A stretch of DNA of 64,000 bases from Rhodamnia argentea (lineage: Eukaryota > Streptophyta > Magnoliopsida > Myrtales > Myrtaceae). The notes beneath the pieces were generated by a model that saw nothing but the letters and a program-made list of their open reading frames with translations, made no database searches and was not told the origin of the DNA. The first letter of the stretch is position 1; each line of letters opens with the position of its first letter. Below, piece by piece: positions 12,701 through 25,249 of this stretch. A program made the translations under genes and the position numbers. The DNA lies in assembly GCF_020921035.1 (NCBI RefSeq), contig NC_063157.1, positions 2,170,001-2,234,000 on the forward strand, read 5' to 3'.

Positions 12701-13433
12701 CGGCCAAAGGGCCAGCAGTGTCTGGCAGAGTGGGTATGATGTAAATGAATTTTCAATCTATCCCCAACTTGTCTGAGTTCCGATTTTCTGGAACATGACT
12801 CTTTCTAGATTCTACCTGATCTTCTCTGTAGGCACGCCCCTTGTTGGAAGAGTACGCAATTCATGAACTGATCGACCCTCGCCTGGGAGATCAATTTTCC
12901 GAGCAGGAGGTTTATTGCATGCTCCATGCTGCATCACTGTGTATTCGACGGGATCCTGAGTCAAGACCTCGCATGTCACAGGTAAATACTTTGATAAAGC
13001 AATGGAATGCGAAATGGTTGTCACATGTCAGTTAGGAAACATTTGTTGGTACACACTGAACAGGAGTGCCTACTGCCGGAGTCATATGCTGCAATCATAT
13101 TGAAATTGTTAGTTGTTTTGGAGAGCTCTTTTGAGTAGTTTGTTTCAAGGAGACATTGAATCAATATTTCTTTTGCTTCTCTTTTTCATTTTCGAGAAGG
13201 TGCTTCGGATCCTGGAAGGGGACGGGCACATAGACACGAATTACATGTCTATTTCCGGGGTCGATGTTGGGAGCCATAGTGGAAGGATCCGCAACGAGCA
13301 GCAATACCACAGTGGTCCTCTGTTGGATGAAACCAGGCAAGCGTTCACTAGAAGACACTCTCTTCAGACACTAGGTACTTCTTTTCGGGAGAGAGAGAGA
13401 GCAAGGAGGAGATCATATGGGGAAGCTCTATGA
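9718..13433 (+). CDS. Receptor-like cytoplasmic kinase with N-terminal USP-like domain (At1g55200/At3g13690 family)
   Basis: Nine exons: 9718-9901, 10114-10268, 10352-10446, 10606-11654, 12030-12190, 12425-12501, 12586-12733, 12832-12981 and 13200-13433. They give 750 residues, the usual family size. Residues 18-120 form an adenine-nucleotide alpha-hydrolase (USP-like) fold ([37 protein letters not shown]). A Ser-rich linker follows. The kinase domain starts near 393 ([15 protein letters not shown]), with glycine loop [10 protein letters not shown], Lys436 (AVKQ), HRD Asp533 ([10 protein letters not shown]), DFG Asp551 and APE-like LAPEY. No signal peptide or membrane segment is seen, so it is probably cytoplasmic. 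Database relatives are often named 'inactive protein kinase', but the Lys, HRD Asp and DFG Asp are all present. The HRDLK lysine is replaced by Arg, as I recall for the family. Substrates are unknown. PLD epsilon lies 1.2 kb downstream on the same strand. Confidence 0.93.
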
Positions 13434-14608
13434 ACTAGCAAGAGAAGCTCATCTCATCAGACAACTATGTCACACGAATCCCTTTGGTAATTTTTGGACA
13501 TCTTCCTCTTTTGTCCCTCCACTCTTAGATTTTTCTCCTGTACAGTGAAAGGGTAGTTCATATCAACCTAGTTAAGTATTGTTATTCCTCCAACATTTGA
13601 CTATTTGAGAAGAATACTGATCATATAGCAATATCGAGCCGCTGAGGCAACTTTCTATATTGCATCGCGTTGTGCATAAGGCATTTTTTTCTTACGTGCT
13701 ATGGATCGGCTTCTTTTTTAAGTTGGTCGGATCGTCAAACTCGTCATGTGATGGGGTGCAACCGAGTCAGAGGATTGCTTGTAGGCTCATTTTGAGGTTT
13801 CCAAATTAGCAATTTCTTAATTCAGAAACCAAAAAAAGAAGAGAACCAACAAAATTTAACTGGCGAGATATATTTGGTGAGATTTATTTTGAAACAAAGC
13901 TCTAAGATGAAGAGGTGTGTCTTGTAGAATATGAATTTGATACGTTTCCTCAATGGGAACCGAAAGCTCATCCAAATTTCTTGACTTTGTATGAGCTTCC
14001 TAATTACATAATATTTTATGTTTACTCTCTCCCATACACGCAAGCCCCCGAGCTGAGCATGGGATTAACAGAATAATTACGGAATAATTTTTTCATGTAA
14101 CCTACAGAATTACGCGTCTTCCCAAGTGTACAATGCATATTTCCAGAAATCATGCAGATCTGGATTTTTTATGAACAAGCCTTAGGATGTTCCCGAAAAA
14201 ACTGGTGTGCCGATGCAGGATCTTGTCCTCTGACCTGAAGCATATCCTTGCATCTTTGCTGGTCAAACAATTTCTTTCGTTGACCAGGTATGATCTAATT
14301 GATCCACACCCCCGTCTTTCTGTATTGAAAGAAGGGTTTGTATTTGAATTGGGCTGAAGAAACTTCGACGTGAAGTGAAAACTTTGTCATCTGATAAAGC
14401 TTTTGGTGTGTGGGATTGCCTCCAAGAAAACAGAAAGAAACATGACAATTTCTTCCACGTCTGTCTAGCTTCGAGCCCATCACGTTCTTGGTTTCCTTTG
14501 CTTCTTAAACCACAACAGCAATCTCTCCGCCTAACTTTTTATACATATGACTCCCATTTCTGCAACATTCTCTCTCGATCTCGAGATCTCTCGAAGGCGT
14601 GAGGAATA
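13434..14608 (+). other. 3' region of the kinase gene and promoter region of PLD epsilon
   Basis: No gene in this 1.2 kb. The first few hundred bases are presumably the kinase 3' UTR. The last part should contain the PLD epsilon promoter and leader; TTTTTATACATATG at about 14535 is a possible TATA region. In Arabidopsis a PRA1-family gene (At1g55190) lies between these two neighbours. Nothing like it is visible here. Confidence 0.5.
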
Positions 14609-17600
14609 ATGGGGGGACAGAACAGGCTTCTTCATGGGACATTGGAAGCTACCATCTTCCATGCGACAACTTACACGCCGCTTTTCCCCATCAGTGTAAG
14701 TATATCGCGTATCCAATCGCATTGCTCGCATGACCGATGATGATGTTCATAGCACTCGAACCTCCTGTAATTGCCGACAGATAAACCATAGCCCTTCACG
14801 TTTACCTCGTAAAAGCTACAGCCACAGAGCAGCTGACAGGGTTCCTGAAGTGAAATCCATCGCATCTAACTGAGCAAGCCTCATTTTTATTTTTTTGCCA
14901 CATTCTTGACAACACCCCATCTAGCCTCATGGCTTGTGCACAAGCTCTTCCTTCTCTTCAGTTGGAGTACTAAGGATTGCTGTCGATGTTCAAGACAAAG
15001 ATGGTGGTCAAATTCTTTTGCCCAAATGCTCATAGTGTTCGGAGCTACAACTTAGATTGAATTTGCATAATATCCAAATCAAACAGTTGGATTGGAAGCA
15101 TTTTTTTCTGTGACACCCACGAGAATTTCTAGTTTTGTTTGTGTTGTGATCTCGTGTTGTGTTTTCTGGCTGAAGAGATGTATGTTCGATCACAAGCTAA
15201 GCGATCCTCGTTTTTTTTTTCTAATGCTCAAAGTTCAAATCTTGCAGTGTATACTAGCATATGGAAGGCCCGTCCATGTGACCATCAAGATAAACGACGA
15301 AATTGTAGCCAAGACTAGCCAAGAACGGGATCGCGTATGGAATCAAACATTTCACATCCTCTGTGCTCATCCATTCGATTCAACCATCACCGTCACGATG
15401 AGAGCAAGCTGTGTAATCCTGGGAAAGTTCCGCATACAGGCAGATCGGTTACTAAACGAAGCTAGTTCGGTTCATGGGCTTTTCCCTCTTCAGATGGAAA
15501 ATGGTCAGCAGAATGAGAAATTGAAACTTCAGCTAATCCTGTGGTTCAAACCAGCAGAGATAGAGCTGAGCTGGTCGAAGATACTCACCAACGGCAAATT
15601 CGGCGGCCTTAGGAATGCCACTTTCCCTCAGAGATCGAACTGCCAAGTCACCCTTTATCAAGATGCTCATCATCTCTCTGGGTTCCAACCTCTGCTCGGC
15701 TTTGGCACGACTCCGAGGAGGCTCTGGGAGGACATGTTCGAGGCCATTGAAGGTGCAAAGCGTCTGATTTACATTGCAGGCTGGTCTCTCAATCCAAACA
15801 TGGTTCTGGTAAGTGGAAACATAGAACACCACCTTGTGCCCTGCACTTTTTCAAGGAGTTTTGACATTTTTCTTCTGCAGGTCCGCAACCCGGATACGAG
15901 CATTCCACATGCTCTTGGAGTTAGTCTAGGCGAATTGCTGAAGCGAAAGGCCGAGGAAGATGTAGCAGTGAGAATTATGCTTTGGGACGACTCGACGTCG
16001 CTGCACATTATCAAGAACACAGGAGTGATGAACACTCATGACGAGGACGCCCTCGATTACTTTAGGCACACCGGAGTCATGTGCAGACTATGCCCAAGAT
16101 CGAATAACAACTTCCCGACTTTGTTTACTCACCACCAGAAGACTATCACGGTCGACGCGCCGATGCATAGTAATCCAAGCGACCGAGAGTTCGTGAGTTT
16201 TCTTGGGGGGGTAGACCTCTGTGCTGGCCGATTTGATACGGAAGAACATTCTTTGTTTCGCACACTCAATACGGAGCTCCACAGTCAAGATTTTTACCAA
16301 ACAAACATCTCAGGAGCTAAACTTGAAAAAGGCGGGCCAAGGGCGCCGTGGCACGACACTCATGCGCGTATCGCGGGCGAGGCTGCTTGGGATGTGCTGA
16401 CCAATTTTGAGCAGCGATGGACCAAGCAATGCGACCCTTCTCAATTAGTTCCCGCCACTTCCCTAGCAAATCTGTCTCCAGAAACTACTTGCAGCATTTC
16501 CGCCGAACGGGATTGGAATGTGCAGATCCTCCGGTCGATTGACCATGTATCGGCTAGCCAAATGTTCGGAACTCTCACCATGGAGAAAAGCATCCATGAA
16601 GCTTATGTCGAAGCAATTAGGCGCGCCGAGAGGTTTATATACATTGAGACCCAGTACTTCATAGGCGGATGCCATCTGTGGGAGAGAGACACTCGCAGTG
16701 GTTGCGCAAATCTAATCCCGATCGAAATCGCTCTAAAGGTGGCGAATAAGATAAAAGCAAAAGAGAGGTTTGCAGTGTACATTGTGATACCGATGTGGCC
16801 AGAAGGAGTGCCCGAAAGCGAACCGGTGCAGGACATGTTACATTGGACTAGGCAAACCATGGAGATGATGTATAAGTTGGTCGGACAAGCGATCCGAGAA
16901 AGCGGCGAACCGTGTCACCCGAAAGATTATTTGAACTTCTTCTGCCTCGCAAACAGAGAGGGGAAAGTTAAAGGCGAGTTGACTCCTCAGTCTTCTCCGC
17001 AACCTGGAACGCAGTATTGGAATGCTCAAAAGCATAGGAGGTTCATGGTTTATGTTCATTCCAAGCTCATGATAGGTATCACTAGACATTCATCTGTTAA
17101 TTCTTGTTATACATATCGTTTTTCAAGCCTTGGCAATTATTATAAAGTAAGCTGAATAACCATGCTTTTCCTAAACTGCAAATATCCATCTTAAACTCCG
17201 GCGGTTCTGTATCTTGCAGTGGATGATACGTACCTCTTGATCGGATCCGCAAACGTAAACCAAAGATCGATGGCTGGCCAAAGAGACACTGAGATCGCCA
17301 TCGGGTGTTACCAGACAAAAGACCGCGAAATCCGGATGGCTCGTGGAGACGTACACGAGTACCGTATGTCGCTTTGGTACGAGCACACTAGGCAAGCCGA
17401 AGAGATGTTTCGAGAACCTGAGACTTTGGAATGCGTAGACAGATTGCGCTTCATCGGGGAGGAAATGTGGAGAATCTATAGCAGTGAAGAAGTGGTGGAC
17501 ATGGAAGGTGTCCACCTAGTCAAGTACCCTATCAACGTCAAGCAAGACGGCAGTGTCGAGGATTTGGTCGGCGACGGTGGCCACTTTCCCGACACCAAAA

Positions 17601-17653
17601 CTCTTGTAAGAGGAAGGCGATCAATATTTCTTCCGCCTATGCTCACGACATGA
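14609..17653 (+). CDS. PLDEPSILON: Phospholipase D epsilon (PLD alpha 4 type)
   Basis: It hydrolyses phospholipids to phosphatidic acid and a free head group at membranes. In Arabidopsis PLD epsilon is linked to nitrogen-responsive growth. Four exons (14609-14695, 15248-15808, 15881-17075, 17220-17653) give 758 residues, against about 760 for the Arabidopsis protein. The first exon, too short for a simple frame search, encodes GTLEATIFHA, the start of the C2 domain. The C2 domain spans roughly residues 10-145. The two catalytic HKD motifs are HHQKTITVD (His301, Lys303, Asp308) and VHSKLMIVDD (His609, Lys611, Asp616). The first is followed by SFLGGVDLCAGRFD; IETQYFIGG precedes the second. The C-terminus ends FPDTKTLVRGRR...FLPPMLTT as in PLD epsilon. 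The C2 loops lack the acidic residues used for calcium binding in other PLDs. Intron 2 (72 bp) is in frame and stop-free. Confidence 0.95.
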
Positions 17654-20600
17654 ACGGGAAAATGAGGAGGAACATAAACAATGTACATAAATACCGTCAA
17701 ATAAAAGATTCAATTGTTCATTGTCTCTAGACAGGAAAAGAAATGATGCAGATGGTTGGGGCTTCGCGGTTCGATTTTGAGAGTAATGGATAAGTAAGTC
17801 GAATATTTCCAGTGGTAAAATTAGGTGAAACAAGGCGAAACCTCTTATCAGATTTTTATGCGACAGGAAAATATATGCGGCAGAAATCTTTGGTCCAAGA
17901 ACTCTGAAGTCGCCACCGACAAAGAGGAGGAATAAATTTAAGCAGCAGCAACAATCTCGATGATAGAAATAGCCAAGGCCTGTACAATAATCTTGACGGG
18001 TAATGACTTGTAAAGAGATTGATGAGTGAAAATCTACTTTTAAAATGATCAACGCTAATAGTATTCATTTGAAAGCTTGAAGCTCGTCAATCGGGTTAAG
18101 TTTGTTGCAGTTGCAAAACATCCAAGCCATAGCTCCATTTTTGCTTTAGACCAAGTCCGAGACAATTTCTCATTGGACTCGCAGATCACTTTCTCAACCC
18201 GCGCGAGGTTGGTTCACAATTCGTGCATTTTCTCGAAGCTGCCTCACCATATAATATAACTCAGCTTACACTTTGTCCAAAATCAAGTAAAGTTCTTCAT
18301 ATGGCTATACTTATCTTACATCACCCGTCCCATTACATTATTGAACAACATGTGACCAACCTCATTGCCTCTTTATCACTCAACAGCAGCAACTCCCACA
18401 CGGAACAACCATGGGGATGACAACATCTCTACGACATTCCTACGCTTTTGTTTTGTTTTTAATGGACAATGCATATCTAGGCACCTCAAATGTTGATTGC
18501 CCTAAAGTACCATAAGACTCAGTATTTTATGTGATGAAGATTGGTACCTGACTGTTTGCAGAGCCGAATAACAGTACGAGAATTTCTCGCTCGATCAGCC
18601 AACAGCAAAGGTCCTCTCCTAGAGATCATATATCACTAAATACTTCATATCTATTCTCATGTGGCCACCTTTGTAAGGTACAAGTAACTCCTCTTACAGT
18701 TTCACATCCTGAATTTCTCCGATTTGAAAAATGAGAACAAATAGACAGTGACCAAGGAGAAAGCATCAGCCAAAATAACAGTCACTGCAATCTCGCAACT
18801 AAGACCAAAAATACATCACCTCATCAAACTGCCTCCATAGAGGCACCTTATTGTGCCTCAATCCTAACAGTAATCATCTGGCAATTTCAGCTGTGAAGAA
18901 TCTGAATATATGATGCCCTCTGCTAGTATGAACAACTTTTTAAGTGTGTATGCAGTCTACAAGCAGAGCAACTGTGTTCCAATGAACTCTTCCACTGTGT
19001 TGAACAACAACAAAAAAAATCTGGACTTAGAAAAGATAGCAAACGAAATAGACATCAGGATGCATCTCAATGACAAACCTTTGCAATTGCCACATATCAA
19101 CTCTTACAAGAAGACAGATAATGAGGAAAGGCACCAAAAAGATATCAGCCATAGAATTTTGCCTTAGGTGACGGTTTCAAAAAAGAACAAGGTAATTAGT
19201 ATATGGCAACTATAGGAGCAAATTTGAGATGTTAAGGAAAGGCACCAGAATGATATCATACAGATTCGAGTTAAAGAACGCAAATCATCATATAGGAATG
19301 TCTTCATCACACATTCAGGCAAAACTCATCTATCTTCTATGCGTATCAGGAGAGAGAAAGAGACGGCGGGAGGGTCGACAAAAAAATGTATCTAGTTTCA
19401 CTGCTCCTATGAATAGAAAATATATTGAAAAACTAGCAGGCCCTTAACCAACTTCTTTGTGTTTGTAGGTCAGATGGGATTTTCCTATTATTGTAAATGG
19501 TGCACGTACAGTCAAAAAGAATTATTACAAGTTCAGTTGGTTCAGGTCTAACCTATAGTCATTGGATGGACATCCAACCCATTTGGCTCCCCAACAGAAA
19601 AATGTGACATCCTCCAGGTCGGGCATCGCAAGAAAGTATCTCCATCTGCAAATACGCACAAGAAAGTTTTAAGAGAAATGAGAGATAAGCAAATAGATCA
19701 TTAACACATCCAGTATAACAGAAATATCTGGTATAGATACCACCCAAAGAGAGAAGAAAGTATCAACAAAAAGGAATTGAATTGGAGACCATGTGCAAAA
19801 TTGTAACTACAAAGTGATCTAGCAACCCTAGCCTGAATTGGACGAATCAATTCAGGTGCCGCAGTAGCTTAGATCATGCTGCTTAAGTGAGGTGCTTGTG
19901 TGCTTATTACTGGGTGATAGCAGCAGTAAACTACAACGCTTTTGCCAAACAAAGATAAAACTGCCCCTGCTTCCAAACTTAATATGTAGATAGTTCTCCA
20001 CGGACCACAGGCCACTGAGCTAATGCTTCCAATTGCATTTAGGGAAAATTCACCTCTCATAATCAAACCAAAAGGCCTTTCAGTATTACCCAGTAAAGTG
20101 TCTACCAAAACAAAATACTCGATGACCTTTCGTTTCTAAAGATACACCATCAACAGGTGTCAATAGGATGAGGGGACATCCAGACTATTCTCATGAAAAA
20201 TGTATTTGTCCAGACATTTAGCCACAAGCACACAAGACTGCTGCAAAACCCCGATAACTGCAGTCCTCAGTATCCTCGATGAGACTGAAACAATGAAACC
20301 ATGCAGCTTCATCTACCTGATCACATTCATTTTATACTGAAACTACTAGCCATACTGAATAGGACAAATTTTCTGACACACTTAGAATGCAAAACTTACT
20401 ACAAGCTGTTTACAAGCTCACCAAAAAGGCAACAATCTTATACCAAAGTAAAACGACAGACTAAGCAGCACCTGTAGGCGTGTTCCTAAATGCAAGAAAG
20501 CTCTTGTTCTCCAGAGGTTCCAAACACAAATCAAGAATTACATGAGGCTCCATTGCTCAAAAGATGGGCATATATAGACTAGAATTATTGGAGTTCTAGA

Positions 20601-23331
20601 TATTTTGTCCTTGTAGCTGGAAACAATTTTCCATGCAATCCGCTCAATTAAAAAAGAAACCCACATGGAGAACCAAAGGAGCATCGCCTATTTCAACCTA
20701 AAGCCATAACCTACTGTATAAAAGATTCTATTCATCTTGCTCGTGGCTGCTGGCCAAAAGAAAAGTCTTGCTTCTGCCAGATTATGAACAATTCCTTCCC
20801 AAAGATAATCATGAAAACCTTTTTGAAAGTTCCACAAATATGCACCATCCACTATAATATTTGTTAATCACTCAAGGGCCTCCATTTATTGCAAAGTATT
20901 AAGTGGTGAGGCAGAGGATATTTCAGCATTCAGTGTCTAGTACAGTGATGACACTGAAAGAATTTCTAACACGGTTCAAACAAGAAAACTATTGAGCCTA
21001 TCTGCCGAATGCCAAATTTAGAAACTCTATATGCCTAACGGACCAGTATCATCATCTTAGGACCATCCCGAAATGTATAACTCCCACTCTACTATCCAAG
21101 CACCGTCCTACAAGGAAATGCAATCTTGAAAGTTCCTATTTCTGTCCATATGTCATTGAAACATTGGTACAATGACAACTGACCAGCAGGAGCATATCAA
21201 ATATGGCGCACAACCAAAAAAAGAGAATGGACTACACAGCTCATAGGATGACAAAGCAGCAGCAGATGGATAGCTAAAATAAATCATCTGAAAACATTAG
21301 GGTACGAAATCCATGTCTGTGGCATCCATGTTCGAAAGAGAATACTTGCCTATAGGAGGTGGAACCCAATCCAGTTTGTAGCATTTCGGAAGATAATGCA
21401 GGTTCACCTCAATCCACAAAGAAGTAACTTTTGATCCCGAGGTAGTGTCTTGGGAAAAAGAAAGAACAAGAATACGGCGCAATCAAATCAGATGGGGTGC
21501 CACAATAAATGTGGCCCAAACATCCTAAGGGGAAGATAATGGCATTAGATGCTCTTCTCCAGTGTCCAGAGCACCAAAATCTACTAAGGAAGCTCCTCCT
21601 GTGCTCAGAATGCACAGAAGCATACACAGGGTATCGGACCATCCTTGCCTGTTTCTCCCATTGGACCATAGCATGCTCCAGCTTCGCTTCTCAAGTGGAA
21701 CTCTCACAACTCCACCATAACCCACTATGAACTAACTCTAGCAGAAATCCTAACTAGAAACCTGGACCATTGTCTCTTCAACATCTCCAGTGGAAGGTGC
21801 TATTATCTATTTCACTATCTCCAATGTACAAAATGAGGAGAGAAAAACTCAAAATGTGCCAGTTCCTGACAAGCATCCTAGCCAACTTCATGCAACTAAA
21901 GATGAATTGACCAAAGGAGCAGCATTCCAATCTATTAACAATTCAGCACAACCCCGACAACTTAGGTACCAAAACGTTCACATGCTTAATGGGGCACCAC
22001 CCCTTCTTGTACCAACTTCAATTGGAGCTTACTAAGCTTCCTTTTCGTAGATATTACAAATAAAACAAGTTGGCAACTTCTGCGCTATAGTCTATCATAA
22101 TACAGTCATCTCCAGTAAGCATGCTATGCACCAATGTGCACCAAGCATATTCCAATAGCTACCTAAAAAATGGTCAGAGGAAAACACTTCAAATCAAGGC
22201 AAGAGACCTTGACGTATTCTTTCACTTTAACATGTTCTAACCTTCCCATTTGGCCTTTCCACTTGTGTCTTACCAAATGGGGTAGTTTACGCTGTGACCT
22301 CATACTTGTAAACCGCTAGTACAAAACTTGCATTAAAAGATGCAGAGATGCATCTCCTAACAATGATAACATTTGATAAAACTCCGAACTATCACAATTT
22401 TCAACTGCAAAGAGTCTCCACTGCTAGCAACAGAATTCCAAATAAACTCCCTTAAAAAGCTGAATTCGAGTACAAGCACATCCCAAAAGCTTTTATGCTT
22501 ATATCATACACAGAGCGGTGCTTGAAGCCATTCTTAACCTGCAATCTCCAGAACCTATTAGCTAATTGACTGCAAGCACTTCATCGCAAGAAAAACATCA
22601 CCACAGAGAGCTAAAGTCGTCCTCTTTAGACAGAAGTCAGACTGTTAGCCAGTCAAGTATGCAATTAAATGGATAGATCCCCAATAAGAAACACAAATGG
22701 GCCTCCAGCAAAATTTTGAATCTTCAGAGACCCTGATTGCAGCATCTTGGACAATAATGCCTTTGGTGAGAAAACTTTGCCTCCTTCGTTATCAACTTAG
22801 TGGTATACCATTGGATGAAACAGTCTTCAATTTCTGTGACACCTTTTCTTATGGATGTCCAAATCCAGCAACCTCGATACACACCCACTTGACTGAGTTG
22901 TGAGACACAGGCTCCCAATAGAAACCAACCAACCAATAAGACTCTTCAAGCTAACGAGTTTGCAAGTACACAGCTTATCAGACCTTGGACCTCGACTGCA
23001 AAAGTAGTACATAAAGACCCAAGATGCATATCCAATGTTTGAAAAAAAGCAACATTAAAACTGAACGATTGTTGAGTTTACATGGATTCTAGAGAATTCA
23101 TATTAATCTCATAAACACACAGAGAACAATAACTGATGTCCTTTGAGACTATAAACAGTAACATGATATGCCTAGATAAGAAGTTAAAGATACTAACGAT
23201 GCATTCAGATAATAGACTACTCATGGGGTGTGCCAATTGACAAATTTGTGCCTTCCCTCCCATTAACTCCTTCAACTGCTCAGCAAACGACATGTGGTGC
23301 ATATTCAGTTACAACAATCACCGTCCAACTC
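17654..23331. other. Long gene-free spacer between two convergent genes
   Basis: The stretch holds the 3' ends of PLD epsilon (+) and the FLX-like gene (-), and otherwise nothing I can support. Open frames are all under 100 codons, start at arbitrary positions and occur on both strands. Composition at 18.4-23.3 kb is moderately AT-rich and even, without clear transposon ends, tandem repeats or palindromes. An extended 3' UTR or a non-coding transcript cannot be excluded from sequence alone. Confidence 0.5.
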
Positions 23332-24738
23332 TCAACGACGATTAATGCGAGGCTTGTCATGTCCTCCCCGTGAAGCAGATCCAGGACCATAGAGAGGACC
23401 GTTACCAGAACCCTGCCAAAGAGGGAGGGTATGTTAAATGATGCAAACATAATTACCCTTTGACCCTACAAAATGCAGAAATTTCTTGTCCATATCCACA
23501 AGGTAATCTTCACAAGTTCAATTATGCGTGGGGGCAACGACAATTTATTGGGCACAAACCAGGTGAACACCATAGCCATCCCCATATGGTGCAGCGAAAC
23601 TCCCTTCCCCAGTGTTAAATTTCCTCCCATATGGTCCTCCACCTGAAGGCACCACAAACTGAGATAGTTGGAATATGTTGGATAAAAACCGAAACCAATA
23701 GTCCACCGTAAGGCCACGAGATAAATTTCAGCATTGCAGTCCTACTAAAACGCAACGGCAAAAGCAGAAGTGGCAACATACAACCGAAGGAATGCACCAA
23801 ATTGACTTTGTTAGGAAACTTTTGAATTCATAGATAAATACAATTATGCCAAGGAAAATCAAAGAAGAAAAACATTCTCATTTCTAAGAAGACGCTCAAA
23901 TGGGAGGGAAGGATGCCATACCAGCACCCCATGATCTGACATCACCAGCAGCGAGTTCAGCACGCAACTTCTCGACCTCCCGCGCCATAGAAACCAAAGT
24001 ATTCTCCATTGCCTGTCTTTGTTCCACCAATTCAATGTTTGCTTTCCTCTCATATTCGACAGTAGATCTACAGAAATACATTCTTCTCTTAATACTCTGA
24101 GCGTCAATATCTATCTGATAAAGTTCGACCTAGCAAATGAACTTCAAGCCATATACTGCATACTAGAGTAGGTATCAGCCAGAACGCCATAAGTGAAGGC
24201 ATACAAACCTAGCATGCATGAGCTCCTGGTTGAGACCATCGATTTCCGCCCTCAAGAGAGAAATCTGCTTGTTTTCAGCCTTCAATCTAGCAACGTCCTG
24301 CGTCAGATTTTGAACTTGCCCAGCAAGATCCTGCTTCACGTTATTCAGCTTCTGAACTTCGGCACGAAGCTGCCCAGCTTCCTTTTTCAAAGGCTCGGCC
24401 GCGCGAAGATCGGCTTCAAGCTTCAAACCTTTCTCGATGAACTCCCTCGAGTGAATGTCGTGCTCTGCGCGGATATCTCCGATAACAAGGTTCATCCGAT
24501 GAATCTCCTCCTTGGCAGCACCAAGCTCCCGCTGCAGCGCAATCCGATCTTCAACCAGCCTGCGGTTATCCGCCAACACCCTCCGAAGCTCGGCGTGTTG
24601 CATCTCGAGCTCCTCCTCCAACAAAGCAGGGGGAGGAGGCGGCCGAGGCAGAGGCGGACCACGGACATAAGGGCCTTCAGGAGGGTAACCACGCCGGCTA
24701 CTAAACGGCTCGCGCAACACTCGATTCCTCCCTGCCAT
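23332..24738 (-). CDS. FLXL3: FLX-like coiled-coil protein (FLX-LIKE 3 type)
   Basis: FLX (FLC expressor) proteins act with FRIGIDA-type complexes in nuclear gene regulation and flowering-time control; the role of the FLX-like 3 branch is poorly known. Four exons on the minus strand (24738-24209, 24067-23922, 23642-23560, 23412-23332) give 279 residues, close to the Arabidopsis protein. The N-terminus is Arg/Gly/Pro-rich ([20 protein letters not shown]). A long coiled coil spans about 40-225 ([60 protein letters not shown]). A Gly/Tyr-rich tail follows and ends KPRINRR. The ATG is the first one after a TTGTTGCAG acceptor at about 24748, so a leader intron is likely. If intron 3 were retained, translation would stop four codons later. 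It is divergent from the RH20 gene 3.5 kb away. Confidence 0.9.
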
Positions 24739-24995
24739 TTTCAACCTGCAACAATTTTATATATTGTTGATGTGTCGGACAAATAGAACAGTGAGGCAAT
24801 CGAATAGCTCGAATCCAATGATCTCCTCGAAGATTTAAGACATCGCAATTGGAAGAATGTACAGCTCATGACAAAGGAAACGCAGGTCGGTTCGGTTCTG
24901 TACACCTACTTTCGCTCGGGGTTTACCAAGATCGCTCGTCAGCCTGCGATTTGCGATCTCGAACGCACGTTCCACATGGAGGACCAAGGAAACTG

Positions 24996-25199
24996 GTCGA
25001 GGAAAAAGATGAAGAAGATGATGAAGAACCGGCGAAGGACGAGATGCAAGCAACCGATTCGGAACCCTAGCTCGAGGCAGAGGAAGAGGATGACGACTTC
25101 GTTGTTAAAAAAAGCTGCGTGCTTTTCTCTGAGGAGGAAGTGCAATTCCTTTTGGAGAAATCGTCGAAAACCGGACTTGGATATGGTCAGCAAAAATAA
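24996..25199 (+). pseudogene. Acidic coding relic with in-frame stop, unidentified
   Basis: One plus-strand frame reads VEEKDEEDDEEPAKDEMQAT, then DSEP, a TAG stop at 25068-25070, and continues LEAEEEDDDFVVKKSC...SEEEVQFLLEKSSKTGLGYG before a TAA. The even, protein-like text on both sides of the stop suggests a broken or partial gene. It lies just upstream of the FLX-like gene in the opposite direction. I do not recognise the protein. A small live exon whose acceptor overlaps the CCCTAG and whose donor is at GGATATG/GTCAGC is an alternative. Confidence 0.35.
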
Positions 25200-25249
25200 T
25201 CGTGAAAATTCTTTAAATGGAAAATTTTCAATTAATAATTTTTTTTCCA

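Noticed and set aside
24193-24786. 197-codon open frame on the plus strand opposite the FLX-like first exon
   Set aside because: The minus-strand frame is clearly the FLX coiled coil with consistent introns; the plus-strand frame is its shadow.
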